A stretch of 64,000 nucleotides of DNA, from positions 15,066,001 through 15,130,000 of the forward strand of contig CM060731.1 in NCBI GenBank assembly GCA_030704615.1, given 5' to 3'. The notes beneath the pieces are model-generated. The model made no database searches. It had not been told where the DNA came from and was given only the letters and a program-made list of their open reading frames with translations. Every line of letters starts with the position of its first letter. Position 1 is the stretch's first letter. Shown in pieces: positions 34,865-46,900 of the stretch. The translations under genes and the position numbers were made by a program. The stretch comes from Takakia lepidozioides (lineage: Eukaryota; Streptophyta; Takakiopsida; Takakiales; Takakiaceae).

Positions 34865-36130
34865 TTGTTCCACTATTTAACTCTCAACACAGCTCACTGA
34901 AAGCCAATGGCTGCTTAAAAATCCATAGTTCTGTCTCTAAGAATGTGCAAGCCTCCATCTACAGCGACTGTCTAGAGCTGCATCCTGTGCCCTGCAAGCG
35001 CCGAAAACAAGCCCCGAGGTTCGCTTCACAGGTCAGCAAAATCTTATATGCAGTGTCCAACAATTAAGAATTTGCAGTAAAAACTCTATCGGATGGGGAC
35101 CGGATGCTTACATTTGGACGCTTTACATTATATCCCCTATACCAGTCCGTACCTGTCTATCGCCTTTTCGACGACGGCCAAAGAGCCGACAAATCACAAC
35201 AAACACCATCCGTGTCCAGAGTACATGGATATACACCGGATCAGCATGCAGCTTTCTGCATTCGAGGTAGAGAGACTGAAGGTTACGGACCGAACAAAGT
35301 CCGTGCAATGAATTCCATTCACCAAACACGCAGCAAATTGAATTGGATGACAGCATGTTTAGTGCCAAGACGTTACAGAGGCCTACCATACTGGCTCCTG
35401 CGATTGCAGAGAACGACTTGTACAGATCCAGCAAAATGACGTGAACGTGGACGTTGGAACGTCGCTTTCCAGAAAACTACCTGTTTCGATGTGTGCAAGA
35501 AATGCACGACGCATGGACAAATACGAATCTCCTGTGAGAAGAAGTTGAAAGGCGAGTAGTCCTCGTAGCTGGGATCCAGCCAAGCTGGTTTCGTTATACT
35601 TGAGTTGTTACCAGAAAACGACTCCTACAACGTATGAATTACACCGATATGATGAAATTCACGAACAAACTATCAATAGCTGGAACACACGAAGAACTGG
35701 TTGATTCCACAGAGATAGCGGGGGAAGGCAGATCGTTTGAGTTTTAAACACACACCCGTGCACAAATACAGCTGACTCGGTACGATCCTTAAGAGCACTG
35801 ACGCACAGCTGCAAATCGATGGACAATGGGGACAGGGTGGTGCAATCGATTAGCAGAAATAGCCCAGGCTCTCCAAATCTGCATTACCGGAAGCACTGAA
35901 CGCATCCACTACGTAAGCAATGAATGAGCCCTGCACAAACATATAAAGCAAAATCCAGGCAAATCAATCCATCATCAGCTACCGCACTTTACCTCCAACA
36001 CATTGCAATCCCTGCACGAGGACGTCCCACCACACGAGATAACCAAAGGGGGAGATAAAGAGAGAAGGCGCGAGAACGACGGCAGCACTTGTGACCGGCG
36101 GTGGCTCCCCCCGCCGTCAGGAACGCCGTT
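34865..36130. other. 5' flank of the GTPase gene, no gene seen
   Basis: About 1.3 kb between the GTPase start codon and the copia remnant. I see no conserved coding segment, only short chance frames. It should hold the promoter and 5' UTR of the minus-strand gene, but no clear core element stands out. Confidence 0.4.
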
Positions 36131-36262
36131 ACACATTAAGACCATCATGAATATATAATCCTATTTATTAGCGAGTCATCTAATTATGGAAGGACTCACA
36201 AAAAAAAAAAACACAAAAAAAAAGGACTCTCAGCCTTGCACCTTTCAGCAGTTTGAGACTAT

Positions 36263-39238
36263 TTATGACCGTCGTGCCCCGAGATCCAAGTGAAGAGACC
36301 TATATTCAGCCTCTGTCGATGATAAGGCTATAGTTGGTTGAAGTTTACTCAGCCAACTTATGGGCCCTGCTCCGAACCTGAAAATGAAGCCACTTGTTGA
36401 TCTTCTGTTGTCATAGTCCCCAGCCCAATCGGAGTCGGAATATCCGTTGATGACATTAGAGTCACCTCTCCAGTACATGATTCCCAAATCAGTTGTTCCT
36501 TTGAGGTATCTCAATATGTGCTTCACTACTTCGAGATGTGTTTCCTCAGGCCTCTCCATGAATCTGCTTGCTACTCCAACTGCATAAGTGATGTCGGGTC
36601 TAGTATTGGTCAAATAGAGAAGCTTCCCCCACCATTCTCCGATACATTGTTGCATCTACTGCTTCTGTCCCCATATCTGCTGCTAACCGAGTCCCTCTGC
36701 CATGGGCGTTTTGCTCGTTCTGCAGTCCTCCATGTTAAATTCTCTCAACATGTCCATGATGTAGAGCTTTTGCCCCATGAATATCCCTTTGTCAACATGG
36801 GTAAACTCTACTCCGAGATATCTGCTCAGTCGGACAAGGCTAGACATTTCAAAGATACTCTCGAGTTGGGTTTGGAGCCAGCTAATCTTGGTAGTATTGC
36901 TACCAGTCAACAATAGGTCATCCACATAGAGTGCTAGAATGACTGTTTTGCCATCCTCATTGAAGAAATAGAGATTACAATCTGATTCACTTCTGTTGAG
37001 ACCCTGTGCTCTCAAGTAGGTGTCTATCCTCTCATACCAGGCTCTTGGAGCCTGCTTCAATCCGTACAATGCTCTTCTTAACCTGCAGACCTTTCCATCT
37101 TCTCCTGGCTTGATAAATCCATCAGGTTGCATCATATACATTTCCTCTCTCAACTCCCCATTTAGAAAAGCGGTCTTCACGTCTAATTGATTGATCTCCC
37201 ATCCCTCATGAGCAGCCATGGCAATAACGGTTCTGATTGTCGCCCATTTTATCACTGGGGCAAACGTCTCATCATAATCCAAACCCTCAACCTGTTGGAA
37301 TCCCGTAGCCACAAGCCTTGCCTTTAATTTTTCAAGCTTTCCAGTTGATCCCATTTTTATCTTGTACACCCATTTTGTTGTTATGGGTTGTTTCCCCGAA
37401 GGAAGATCTACCAACTCCCACGTTTTGTTTTTAGCGATCGATTCCATTTCAGAGTTCATAGCTTCTCTCCAGCCTCTACTCACAATCGCTTCTTCAAAGG
37501 TTACAGGTTCTTACTCTTCTATGGACATAATGAAGTCAGTGTACCTCTTTGGTAGACGTTTCTGTCTTGTTGATTGCTGTGGCACATTCTCCTCAATATT
37601 CTCCCTCGAGTGTGCTTGTATTTCTCTCGAGATGTTGCCACTATCCAACGAAGAGCCATCATGCATCAAAGGTGATGTCACTCCTTGCATCGTCTCAATT
37701 TCACTATCAGAAAACCCTTCAGATGCATCGGTGTTTCCATCATTTGACAAAGCACGCTCTTGTATTGTAGCAGGTGATGCATGAAGCTTAGTTTTCAAGT
37801 TATCTTTCACTTCCCTGAAGACAAACTGACTGATTTGTGTCGGTTCTTGTAGTGCATCAGCGTCATTTGCCCTAAATCCAAACTGGGACTCATTGAATCT
37901 GACATCCTTGCTAATTTCAATGATTTTCTTCTTTGGATAGAACAACCTGTATGCTTTGCTTTGCTCGTCATACCCTACTAGAAGGCATCGCTGGGACTTG
38001 GATTGAAGTTTATTTCTCTTATTTTTGGCAACATGCATGAACGCCTCACAACCCTAGACTCTCAAATGGTCTAGCCGAGGTTTCTCGCCTGTAAGCTTAT
38101 GGATGGGAGTCATACCTTCGTTTGCACGAGTAGGAAGTCTATTGGCCAAATAGTTTGCCGCATTCACAGCCTCTGTCCAAAGATAATCTGGGTATAAACA
38201 TGCTCCGAGCCTTTTCCAACAGCGTTCGATTCTTCCTTTCAGAAACTCCATTTTGATGAGGAGTATATGCTTGTGTCAACTCCCTCTTAATCCCATGTTC
38301 TCTGCAAAAATTGACGAAGGCCGATGATGTAAACTCACCTCCACGGTCTGATCGCAGCGCTACTAGCTTTTCCTTGGTCTGATTTTCGGCAAGTAGCTTA
38401 AACTGTTTAATTTCTCCAAGGTCTCTGACTTCTTCTTGAGAAAAAAATATCCAAGTGAATCTGCTATAATCATCAGTAAACTTCATGATCAAGGCCTTCT
38501 CCTCAACCTTCTTGGTCCCCTTCAGCTCCCTCCTAGTTTCTTCGTGATGGATTTGAGTCACAAGCTGGTCAAGTGTAGGAAATTCGTCCCTATTGGAGAT
38601 GCTTTGTATGAATGACTCATAGCTCTCAGGTAGAGCATTGAGTATCGCCATGACGATATCTTCATTTGGTATGACATCTCCCATCGCTAGCAACTGCTGG
38701 TGCAGATTGTGCACATTTCTTAGGTAGTCAGATACACTACTACCCTCAGTCACCTTGGCACTATACAACTGATTCCTGATCAACAGTCTTCTGGCTGGAC
38801 TTGCTAAGGCAAACAAATTTTCTAGCTTGTTCCAGACTTGACGAGGATCATCAATCATCTCATCTTTCACTGAAAGATTAATCATGGCGAGTAGTCTCTG
38901 CTTCCTGCGATTTGTGAGCTCCGAGTCATCCTCCGGCTCTATGTCGGTGATGATGTTCCAGAGATCGTCACGAACGATCAGATTCTTCAATCTGAACCTC
39001 CAAGTCTGATAATTGGCTACTCCCGCCAGCTTGTTGATTTCAAAGATAATTCCCTCACTACCTCCTGTCATTCTCGACGAGTGTGGAATTTCGAGTGTTT
39101 TGAGCGTCGTTCTCCTTGCAGGACTAGTCACCTCTGACTCCTGAACACCACGCTCTTCCACTGAAATCTCTGAAGTCATGACCGTAGACACTTGTATCTA
39201 TCTGTAAGCTAAGGATCAAATTGCTGGCTCTGATACCA
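36263..39238 (-). mobile_element. Ty1/copia element, internally deleted and 3'-truncated
   Basis: Minus-strand order is gag, integrase core, RT, RNase H. Gag starts at ATG 39178 (MTSEISVEERGVQ) with ANYQTWRFRLKNLIVRDDLW and the UBN2-type region. It then runs in frame directly into the integrase core (MKFTDDYSRFTWIFF; LRSDRGGEFTS; YTPHQNGVSERKNRTLLEK), so zinc knuckle, protease and integrase N-terminus are deleted near 38495. RT has QLDVKTAFLNGELREEMYM and LYVDDLLLTG. RNase H stops soon after STEAEYRSL at about 36290, and no 3' LTR follows. Stops near 38055 and 37513 and a frame break near 36670 also disable it. PBS TGGTATCAGAGCC lies at 39226-39238. Confidence 0.85.
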
Positions 39239-39620
39239 TGTTACAAAACTCAGCAACATAAAGCTCAAGCTTTACTATAATAGATCTCCACAAGAACAGT
39301 GATCTGAGACACAGACTTATAGGTCTTATATCGGTTACCTCACCTACCTATGTTTACAGCATGCCGTGTGCTAATAACTCTATCGGCTTAATGTCTATCT
39401 ACCCAGTTGTCTCTTTCATTGATGACTAACTACTTTACAAAAATCTTGCTGATTCTAGTTCTATTTGTGTGTTACAGATAACCTTGACTTTATAGTTACA
39501 GATCAGGTGGTTTGTTATTTCTACAGTGTATGTGTGTGGATTTGAACCTATCAATCCGAAGGCTCCTTAATCTGGCTCCCGCACAAGCCACCCATCGACC
39601 TCCCATCGACAACTTCCCAC
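39239..39620 (-). repeat. Copia 5' LTR (outer end uncertain)
   Basis: The LTR inner edge is fixed at 39239 (TGTTACAAAACTC on the plus strand) by the adjoining primer site. The outer boundary cannot be set because the partner LTR is missing. Confidence 0.5.
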
Positions 39621-40682
39621 AACCATGGAATTCATGAGAACTTTAGGATCAATAGTAGAGCGTGGTGAAGCTCATTCTGGTTTATGGGAAAAGAATTATA
39701 CACGGCTCTTGCTCATTATTGGAAACTATAAGCTCAGCGCACGGCGAAACCAATTTCAGCCGAAGTTGTAGAGAGTATTTTATCTGGATCAGCAGGTCAA
39801 GCAAGGCTTCTACTCGTTGCAGTTACATTGCTAGACATATCAGTCTTCCAGAAGTACAGATCTACAATATAGTAGCTCTCATTTGGTTAAATTTCATTGG
39901 TTAAAGAGTTCATCTGACTTCTCCATGTTCAGATCGGTCAAAAGTCCTGTGTACTCATTCAATCACAACAGCAATACAAGCACTTGTGTGTGACTAATGT
40001 TTGGTACTGCTTGGTGAATGTTGTATGTATCACCCATGAATCTGCTAAATGGCGGGGCCATGTCCTTACTCACTTCACCAAGATGTCACAAAGGTGTCCT
40101 TCCACCTGGAAAGCAGTAGCCCTTCCGGGTCAAGAGACACCATACTTTATGCTTCGTTTGGGGGAGGCGTCATACCTTGTTTTTTCTTATCATGCTTCAA
40201 TACCAAACTTTCGTCTTTGTTTCTCAGATCTCTACCTCAAACTAAGAGAGAGAAGACTCCGGCCGAAGCCGGTGCAACTAAGAGCCACTTCGCCTTGCAG
40301 CTACTGCCCCTTTTCAGGGGTGGGCCCTATGTGAACAAGAAACCAGTGTCTAGGGGACACGGCCATGTAACCGAGGGGGGGAGGAAGGTACCTGTGGGGC
40401 AATGGGTACCACTGGATACCCATGGGGTACCCATTGGGTACTCGAGGCCCCCAAGGTGCCTAGGAAGCGAGTGGGGGGTTTCTAGTTGTCGCTTGTTGGT
40501 CATGATAGCCATAAGAGAACGAAGAGCTGTAAGGTGTATGGCTTTAAAGCATTTATGTATAGAGGTGATGGGGAGTTTAAAATTGTTTTGAAGCGCAGAG
40601 ATGCTGACGTTATGGATGCCGCCTCTGGTGCCGGCAGTGATGACCGTAAATAGGCCTGTGTTCTAGCTGCGACGGCGGATGG
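39621..40682. other. Gene-poor stretch, no supported feature
   Basis: No recognisable coding sequence. Near 40385-40445 a cluster of GGGTACC/GGTACCC words forms a small imperfect inverted repeat. Otherwise unremarkable. Confidence 0.4.
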
Positions 40683-41480
40683 CTAGGATGAGTGGTCGTA
40701 TTTCTGTCGTTTTTCGAGAGTGGAGGTGCCCGGAAAGCGGTCATGGCAATAGGTGAATTCAATGAAGTGTATGGTGAGTGCTTGGGTCGGGTCGATGGGT
40801 GGGGGAGCGTTTATGGGGAGTCCCTGGACCAACAGAATGTCAAGGCAGAGTCTAGCTGGGCAAGTACAAGATGCGCGTGGTTGACATACACAGGGAAGTA
40901 GCCAGTCCGGCACCATGTGATCGACTAAATCATTCCTTATTCCTTCCCTAGCGTCAAAACATTGTTCAAATGTGCAAGGGATTGTTGGGCGGTATTTTCC
41001 CCCCTTCTGACTCATTTGCTTGCTGCAAGACAACTTAAAACTATATAGTATTCTTGAGCATTGACCATACTTTCCCCCAACATAGCTTAGTTCCTCACAG
41101 GCATGAGAATTTGGAGCAGACATTAGAGGAAGATTGGTCTTGTAGTGCATCACTGCTGACAGGTCGCCCACAAAAGGATAATCCCCACTATTAGAGGAAT
41201 GACATGGTGCCCAAATTTTCATCAGTGAGAAGTTAAAAGTACCATTAATATTCCGAACCATCCAAGCGGATGCTCCTTGTCCTTGAAGACATCCACGTCC
41301 GCACATCCAACAAGGCTCGATATGTATCTTGCATCTATGAAGACCCGGCCACGATTTCTTAGTTAGAGAGGATGCCGCCTTATTGGGCAGGATTTTTGGG
41401 TTAGGATGGCACCTTACGTAGCGCAAGATTCCTGCTCTTGTGAGCGGCCAGGCTGAGAAAACTTTCATGTGTGTTGACAA
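40683..41480 (-). CDS. Open reading frame of 265 codons, unknown
   Basis: An uninterrupted minus-strand frame starts at ATG 41480 and ends at 40683. It is Cys-rich (PCWMCGRGC; CVCQPRASCTC) with no domain I recognise, no signal peptide and no splice context. In a TE-rich stretch it may be chance or a decayed element; its length is the only real support. Confidence 0.2.
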   Translation of the reverse strand: MSTHMKVFSAWPLTRAGILRYVRCHPNPKILPNKAASSLTKKSWPGLHRCKIHIEPCWMCGRGCLQGQGASAWMVRNINGTFNFSLMKIWAPCHSSNSGDYPFVGDLSAVMHYKTNLPLMSAPNSHACEELSYVGGKYGQCSRILYSFKLSCSKQMSQKGGKYRPTIPCTFEQCFDAREGIRNDLVDHMVPDWLLPCVCQPRASCTCPARLCLDILLVQGLPINAPPPIDPTQALTIHFIEFTYCHDRFPGTSTLEKRQKYDHSS

Positions 41481-41879
41481 TTGACAACCTTAACATATTG
41501 GAGGACGGATATGACGTTTTTCAACAGTCAAGATCACATTTGAGGCATATATTCACATTTGAGGCACATATCAATGTGACAGAGTAATCGACTATCTTCC
41601 CTGCAATCATTGCCCTTATTTGGGGGACTTATTCAGCTTACTGTGCTGTCCCTAATAATTAATATACCTATGGTTCATGTTTATGTTTTTCTTTGGAGCC
41701 TCCACCTGCAGAGCCCACCACTTATTAGTGGTGACACAATAACTACTAGTCATGGACTTTCATTTTTATACCCTCTCGGGGATGTGGGTAGAAGCCTTCC
41801 GAACCCTAACGGGGTGGACCTTCTAGAAGGTTTGCCTTGTGACACGTGTGAGCCCTAGAAACCAGCATGCCACACCTTC

Positions 41880-42770
41880 TTACCAATGTTGGGCGGGTAT
41901 TACTTTTTCTAATACCAGCCGGGTCCAGGTATTGAAAAGAAATTAATTTGCAATACCAGCCGGTTCCAATAGTATTGAAAGATTCTCTTAATTTTAATAC
42001 CTGCCGGTTCTCAATAGTAATATGATTTTCGATTTGCAGACGGGTATCAATAGGATGGGTATTCCAATCTAATACCAGCCGGTTATCAACCCGGGGTATA
42101 AATAATGATAATAAAAATTAAAAATAAACACTAAATTATTAATATGTAATGAATTTAGAAGATTTCAATTGATTTCACAAGGAAATTAATTATTATGTTG
42201 CAAACTTCAATCTTTGCTTTACATAATAACGGCGTTGCAGATTTTAGTATCCAAATTGAAGCAAGCTTAGTTAAAAGAAGACCGATTGCAACCCTCATAA
42301 TCGTCAAATAAACCAACATCTGCAATGAGGTCCTCATATTCATCAATCATATTCTCTTCCTACCCGCGCGAAACCACCTTGCAATCCGTCCAGCCAATTC
42401 TTTAAAATAAAGAATAGGGGCGGGCCCGCCCTACATGTGGTAAGAAATGAAGCATAGTGGCAGGCCGTTGGGACTGGACATGCCCTCTGCCACATGTGCA
42501 GCCTCGCACCTCTGCCATATTGTGCACCCAACCAATTTACTATTCATACCATGGTATAGTCATTGTTTTTGCCCATAATACGGGTATGCACCCGGGTATT
42601 GGCTTAGCAATACCAGCCGGTCCGGTTATCAACCATAGTATTGGAATTGCCAATACCAGCCGGTCCGGTTATTAACCATAGTATTACAAAAGCCAATACC
42701 AACCAGGTCGGTTATTCAATACCCTGGTTGATACCCGGCCAGACCCTATATACCAGTCCAACACTGCTTC
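41880..42770 (+). repeat. Cluster of AATACCAGCCGG repeats
   Basis: The word AATACCAGCCGG followed by TTCCAAT, TTATCAACC or TCCGGTTATTAACC recurs about eight times. From about 42600 it settles into a tandem unit of roughly 43 bp (TACCAGCCGGTCCGGTTAT, then AACCATAGTATT). The AT-rich flanks at 42110-42200 carry no gene. A weaker outlier lies at 43400-43460. Confidence 0.7.
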
Positions 42771-43399
42771 TTACCCACACAATTTGCAGTCTGAACCCTC
42801 CCCCATTTAATAGCTGTCGGCTTCATGCCTTGTTTTTTCTTACCCCCCTTCCATGACGGTTACTAATTCAAGTCCTAGGCCCCGTATTCAACAGGCCCAG
42901 AAGGCCCTTGTTATATCCAGGAAGGCACTCTTTACATCCCCAGACTCTCTAACATGAAGTAAGGTAATGTCCTTGGTCTTGGGTATTTTTTCCAAGACAC
43001 CTTTTACAAGGCCTTTACCTCCTTTAATTTTTGAAAACCAAAATAACAAGAAAGCATACCTCTTTTTCCAAAAAAATTAAAATTGTGTACATATGCATAT
43101 CTTGTATTTTGTTTTTCGAAGTCAAGAGATATCAAGTCCAAACATCAAACATGGCCACATTTGCGTCTAGCTTATCCTTGTCGCACATTTTGCATACGGG
43201 CTGGAAAAAATCGTTAACCTGGGACTAGGAGGCTCGCCCCGCACCGCAGGGTTAATGAGTGAATCGCTGGCCGGCAGCTGCCCGGCTGGGGCTGTACATG
43301 CCCAACCCTGCATGTGCACCTGTCCAACATTGGTTGATACTTATACCTTGTGCATGGTCCTTGTTCTTGCCCCTAATGCGGATATTGCACTGGTGTTGC

Positions 43400-43560
43400 C
43401 TTTGTCAATACCAGCCCAGGTAGGGTATTGACTATTGACCTGGATATTGGGAGTGCCAATTCTAGGAGGATGGGCTCTTAATCCAGTAATACAAAAGTAA
43501 GTACTAAATACTTATAAACCGTAGTTGATAACCAGCCAGACCAGGCCACAAAACGCCTAG
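43400..43560 (+). repeat. Outlying AATACCAGCC repeats
   Basis: Diverged copies of the 42-kb repeat word (CAATACCAGCCCAGGTAGGG, GATAACCAGCCAGACC) just downstream of the BOP1 3' end. Confidence 0.45.
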
Positions 43561-43916
43561 GTACATACTCATTCCCATACATTTGTGGTTCATATTTCAT
43601 ATGCCAGGAATGTACTTTTAACTTTGAGATTACCAAAGAATGGTATGGTATTGTAGCATATGATGCATAAATAAGAATAGGCCATAGAGTACATACATCA
43701 TGCGTGTCCTTGGTTCCCATGGTTTGCAGTTGGTAAGGATTGGATGGAGGGTGGACAGTGCAGATGTGACAAGTTTGTAGATCCAGTAGCACTGACAAGG
43801 TAACTCTCTCTCCTGCTTAGGGCCTGTGGCCATTCGTATACAACAAGGGCAGTGCAGAAAAAAGAAGCCAAGGCGAGGAGAAGCCTGAGACACAACAGAT
43901 ATGAGAAACATATTTA

Positions 43917-46900
43917 TCAATTGCAGTACAACTTCACCACTGTGTCAGCCCCGGCCGTGAACAACCATGGCTGCTTCGGATGAAATTCACAGTCCAACAC
44001 ACCTGCACAGCATGGAAACAGGCAAGTGTTACAGTAAGTAGGCAACTTTCTTTTTCAGCCTCGTACGTTGGGTTCTGCTAGGCCTTCCTGATGGTCAGCT
44101 CTAACTCTTCCTCCAGCTCGAGAGTAGCAGAGGAAGACAACCATGATTCTCTGGGAGGGTGACCCTGATATGCCCCAGATGATTAGTTACAGATCCTTTG
44201 AATTACTGTTGCAATTTCGTTCATTCCATGGACAAGTAACTTCAACCACAGCTTGAGTACTAATGCCATCTATCTCCAAGCAAGTCATCAAGTCAAGGGG
44301 GTCTAACACCATCAAATTGTAGTGAAGGAGAGTTGGCTGCTTGTTGCAAAACTCATATGATGGTATCTTTATGAGCACATAGATACAAAAACAACAAGCA
44401 GATTGTGTTGTAAGGGACTCACCTCTACCATTTACTGTTTTATGACCTCGTAGGATTTTAAGAGGAACAATAAGGGGGTTCTGCAGAAGGTCTGAGTACA
44501 CCATGCCGTGGAAGACGTGCGCGGTGCCATCATCAGAAGATGAGGCAAAAAGAGGATATGTCTTATGGTAGGCCACCGCACTGATGTCTTGTTCATGGTT
44601 CCTGTTTACCCCCATCCATCCATCATATCAAATGGGGCTGTTGGATAAATACCAATCAGCAAATCCCAGCATTGAAAATCAATCAACATTCTTCCAAACC
44701 ACATGATAGATGATACTTAGTCATCCATACATGCACACAATTAGAATCACATGCCTTGTCCCTTCCATAACAAAGTGTTAAGATCCCGTGAGGAAAACCA
44801 TGCCAAATATAAGTGACCATGGCACTAAAGCTTCCACTTAAGTACATGAAATACAGCTTTCAAGCCAGTCACAGGAAGAGATTTACTTGACAGTTTTGTA
44901 AGGCTTGGTTGATAGATCCATGTCGAACCACACAAGTTTTGATTCCTGACTCCCCAATATCAGATTGTCCCCTGTGTCCATCCAATTACACAATTAGTAT
45001 CGCAATGCATGGAGTGTGAAGTAAAAACTTCAATGCTACCATAATCAATGAAAATGAAATTAAGAGCTCTGACTTACCCCCAGGGTGGATGGCCATTGCA
45101 GATATCTCATTGAGGCTTGTGAGGAGTTTCTTGGCAAGCTGTTGCTTGGCCAGGTTGTAAACACGGACATGCATCTTTGTCGCTACAAAGAGAAAAGGAC
45201 GGTGAGGGTGGAATAGCACTCGAATCACGCGCCCATGGTGCTTGCGGAATGGGTTTTGAGTCTGTTGCTTCGATAGTTGGTGTACCAGCACTGCCCTTGT
45301 GTTGCGTGTTGCCTTCTCCATTAAGGGACACCTTGATTTTAGCATTCCTCTCTTACACAAACACAGCATGACTGACTGACTGGAGCCACATTTCACTATA
45401 TCTCAGATAGAAGCCAGATGGCTGCATCGGCATTTTTCTCAAAACCGCCTACGTGGCCCCACAGCTGGAGCTGGGCATGACAATTTAAAGGTCACTTTCC
45501 TTCCAACACAGAGGTCTGAATCCAGAGGCGACTCCTACCAATCTTCACAAAGAATGGTCAATGAGTTCATCTCTCTCCAAACACTACCACCACAGAAATA
45601 TAAGTGAATACAGGAGGATATCATCAGGAGAGACAGTAGCAAAATAGTCGCCTTTATGATGCCATGCAAGAGAATGCACCACCTGTCAAACCATCCGCAT
45701 ACAAAAGCTAAGTACAGTTATACCAAGCAACCAAGGCATACTTTTTGACCAACAAAAGCCTGTCTGCGGAACTGCATATTGTCACCGGGCTCTAAAATTG
45801 TGAAATTCTTACAAGGAAATATAACTTCGTGTGGTCTCTGAGAGGGCTTTCAAATTCCCCAGTAATTGGGTGAGACCATTGCCAGAGAAGAGACATTTCC
45901 TAAATGTGATCACACTTGTCTGTGCCACAAAACCCAAGGTGTATCTTTCAGCAAATGGAAGCTCTCAGCTGAAGATCTGTTATTCCTCAAGAGACATTTC
46001 TCACATACACCCTCCTTTCAGAACAGTGCCAGGATAGCAGTGGCCGGAGGAAGGTTTAGTCTTCAGTCCAATTCTCCTTTCTATGGGACTCAAGGGACGG
46101 GCCATATGCGTTTCACAGGACTCGTCTTTCTTAGCCGTGGGCTATCACCTTGTCATACTGAAAGGCGAGAAACTGGAAGGTGATCAATTATAAGTACCTG
46201 TTGATGACTCAATTTGAGACCTGAAAACTTCTCATAACTATTCCAGATTGCCAGTGGCCCTGCATCTGCAATTTGGAAACAACCGGTTGTTTCATGAACA
46301 GACTATCCTCTGCACATCACATGCCTCAGGAACAAATACCTTTATCGACTGCTTGACAGCAAGATAAGAGGGTCATGGTGTTCCTACAAGAATTACATCA
46401 GAGCAACTAGCACACAGGAGTACTAGTATATTACCTGGACATCTTGGCAGATAGTTAGCTGGTGGCAAGGTGCAGATCTTGGGCACCACGAGCACAAACT
46501 CTTTAAACTCAAGATGCTTGTATTTCAAACACACAACAATTACTGCCACAAAGAAGCTCAAGATACCTGGTTCATTTGGTGTCAGAGGCTGGTTGTTCAG
46601 AGTTAGAAGTGTGGCAACGCCTGCACGTGCCTCTTCCCCACCCAGCTCCGTATTCAATAGCACCACATCCTTTTCCCTGCAGCATTCACACAGTCAATAG
46701 ATGGTAAGTCAAAACTCCCAGTGAAAAAAATATCTTCAAAATCCCTCATGTAACGTGCCTTGAGGCACTATCCAAATCACTCCACGTAGACAACAAATGG
46801 TCTCTAAGATCTCTTATCTCTAAGAGAACTGTTCAAACAAGACTGCCATTTAACCCCAAAGATTTGCAAATGTGACAATGACCAGAGTTGCTTTCTCCAG

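Noticed and set aside
36131-36180. Possible left LTR of the copia element starting GTTACAC
   Set aside because: Beyond the first six bases it does not resemble the right LTR at 39239, so the 3' LTR is taken as missing.
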